From Gymnothorax reevesii (lineage: Eukaryota > Chordata > Actinopteri > Anguilliformes > Muraenidae): a DNA stretch of 64,000 nt. The notes beneath the pieces were generated by a model. It was not told the origin of the DNA, did not search any database, and saw only the letters and a program-made list of their open reading frames with translations. A program made the translations under genes and the position numbers. Location: the NCBI GenBank assembly GCA_029721435.1, contig CM056592.1, positions 38,894,611-38,958,610 of the forward strand, written 5' to 3'. Below, in pieces: positions 63,204-64,000 of the stretch. Numbering within the stretch: position 1 is the stretch's first letter; the number at the start of each line of letters is the position of its first letter.

Positions 63204-64000
63204 GTGAGTTCAAACCTGCGCCGATCCTGCCGACACCTGTCCTGTTTATTTCTCCCTGTTTAAAGGGTAATGATAATGTGTAAACAGACGTCCGAGTTAC
63301 TTGACATTACAGTCAGTTAACTGTCAGGGGTAAGTACCTGCTGTCAGATGTTAGTACAGTCTCAGCGCCATTAGATGACTTGGTAATGACTTGATGTTAA
63401 GCTTCAGCAGACTTGTTTTTTTCTGCATTGGAGCTGATTTACGCTTAGTTAGAATGTCCAACTGAAGCCCTTGCTGAACTCTTTGAAGCACTTGGATTTC
63501 GTACAGATTTAATGTGTCTTTTGAATTCTGACTGCAAGTGATCACTCGAAATAGAGGCATCTCAGTAAATTTTACCATAACGCTGCACAAATAAAAGGCG
63601 ACAGTCATCAGGATATTCCCAGTGCAACAGCAAATTCCTGTGCTCTATTGGACAGCCACAATCTAGTGAGCAGCTGTGGTCGATGCGACACCTGTAGCAG
63701 TGTAAACGCCTGTGGATGATGGAGAGCATGTAGTCAAGGGAACACCTGTGGTTGACGTAATACCTGTAGTTTAGAGAACACCTGCAGATCAAGATGCACC
63801 TGTTGTCAATTGAGTGCCTATGTTTGACCGAAAACCTGCAGTGTAGCTATAACGCCTGTTGTCAAATGAACACCTGTAGTCTAGCAAACGCGATGGTCGT
63901 TGGAATGCTTGCTGTTCAGTGAAAACCGGCGGTGGATAGAAGATAATAAGTCTTGTAAACACCTGCAGTTGATAGAACGCCTGTTGTCAAGTGAAGGCCT
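63204..64000 (+). other. Intron after III-S1 (continues beyond window)
   Basis: The first 430 bp are featureless; from 63634 it consists of an 18-bp tandem repeat to the window edge. Confidence 0.85.
63634..64000. repeat. Degenerate 18-bp minisatellite, runs off the window
   Basis: About 20 copies of an 18-bp unit approximated by ACACCTGTAGTTGANNGA (for example 63691-63708 and 63763-63780 with substitutions, AACGCCTGTTGTCAA variants later). The period is 6 codons, so a minus-strand open frame over it has six-residue periodicity. The right end lies outside the window. Confidence 0.85.

Noticed and set aside
1..64000. A promoter or a second gene in the window
   Set aside because: No first exon, CpG-island-type promoter or unrelated conserved protein was seen; all conserved coding text belongs to the channel or to transposases.

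Overview
The window is a vertebrate nuclear segment, very probably from a teleost or other ray-finned fish. It holds one recognisable gene: the middle half of a T-type (Cav3) voltage-gated calcium channel alpha-1 subunit, best matched to cacna1g (Cav3.1), on the + strand. Evidence for fish is the repeat landscape (Tc1-like transposons, hAT and TTAA-type MITEs, RTE-like LINE tails, a tRNA-derived SINE with the usual teleost tail) together with a channel that is close to mammalian Cav3.1 but not identical.

Sixteen coding exons can be joined by canonical AG/GT junctions with consistent phases between 2334 and 63203. They give 1177 complete codons with no frameshift or stop, about half of the roughly 2300-residue family. 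In order: domain I S4 (2334-2431), S4-S5 linker and S5 (14960-15119), extracellular turret (16221-16512), pore filter and S6 (17716-17808), end of S6 and the long I-II linker (19409-20261), rest of the linker and II-S1 (20865-21259), II-S2/S3 (40453-40604), II-S4/S5 (41994-42179), II pore (43383-43497), II filter and S6 (43838-43993), the II-III linker in five exons (50616-50681, 55134-55227, 59750-59934, 61063-61524, 61891-61991), and III-S1 (63080-63203). The 5' exons (N-terminus to I-S3) and 3' exons (III-S2 to C-terminus) lie outside. Both visible selectivity-filter positions carry glutamate (TLEGW and TQEDW), as expected for the EEDD ring of T-type channels.

The remaining ~94% is intronic. 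2432-14959 carries TTAA- and hAT-type MITEs, LINE fragments and two stretches that look like regulatory DNA. 21260-40452 (19 kb, between II-S1 and II-S2) carries the most striking structure: a 2.4-kb array of about 85 copies of a 28-bp unit with a 420-bp higher-order duplication, followed by two decayed Tc1-like transposons and a hAT MITE with a perfect 8-bp target duplication. 43994-50615 holds microsatellites, a SINE and a perfect 25-bp-arm hairpin. 50682-59749 holds a fold-back element, a nested MITE-in-MITE insertion and a degraded DNA transposon. The window ends in an 18-bp minisatellite.

No second gene, functional RNA gene, CRISPR array or novel multi-gene system is supported. Observations worth checking are the tandem arrays, the nested and fold-back elements, a ~35-bp motif shared by two introns, and divergent features of the channel's cytoplasmic linkers.
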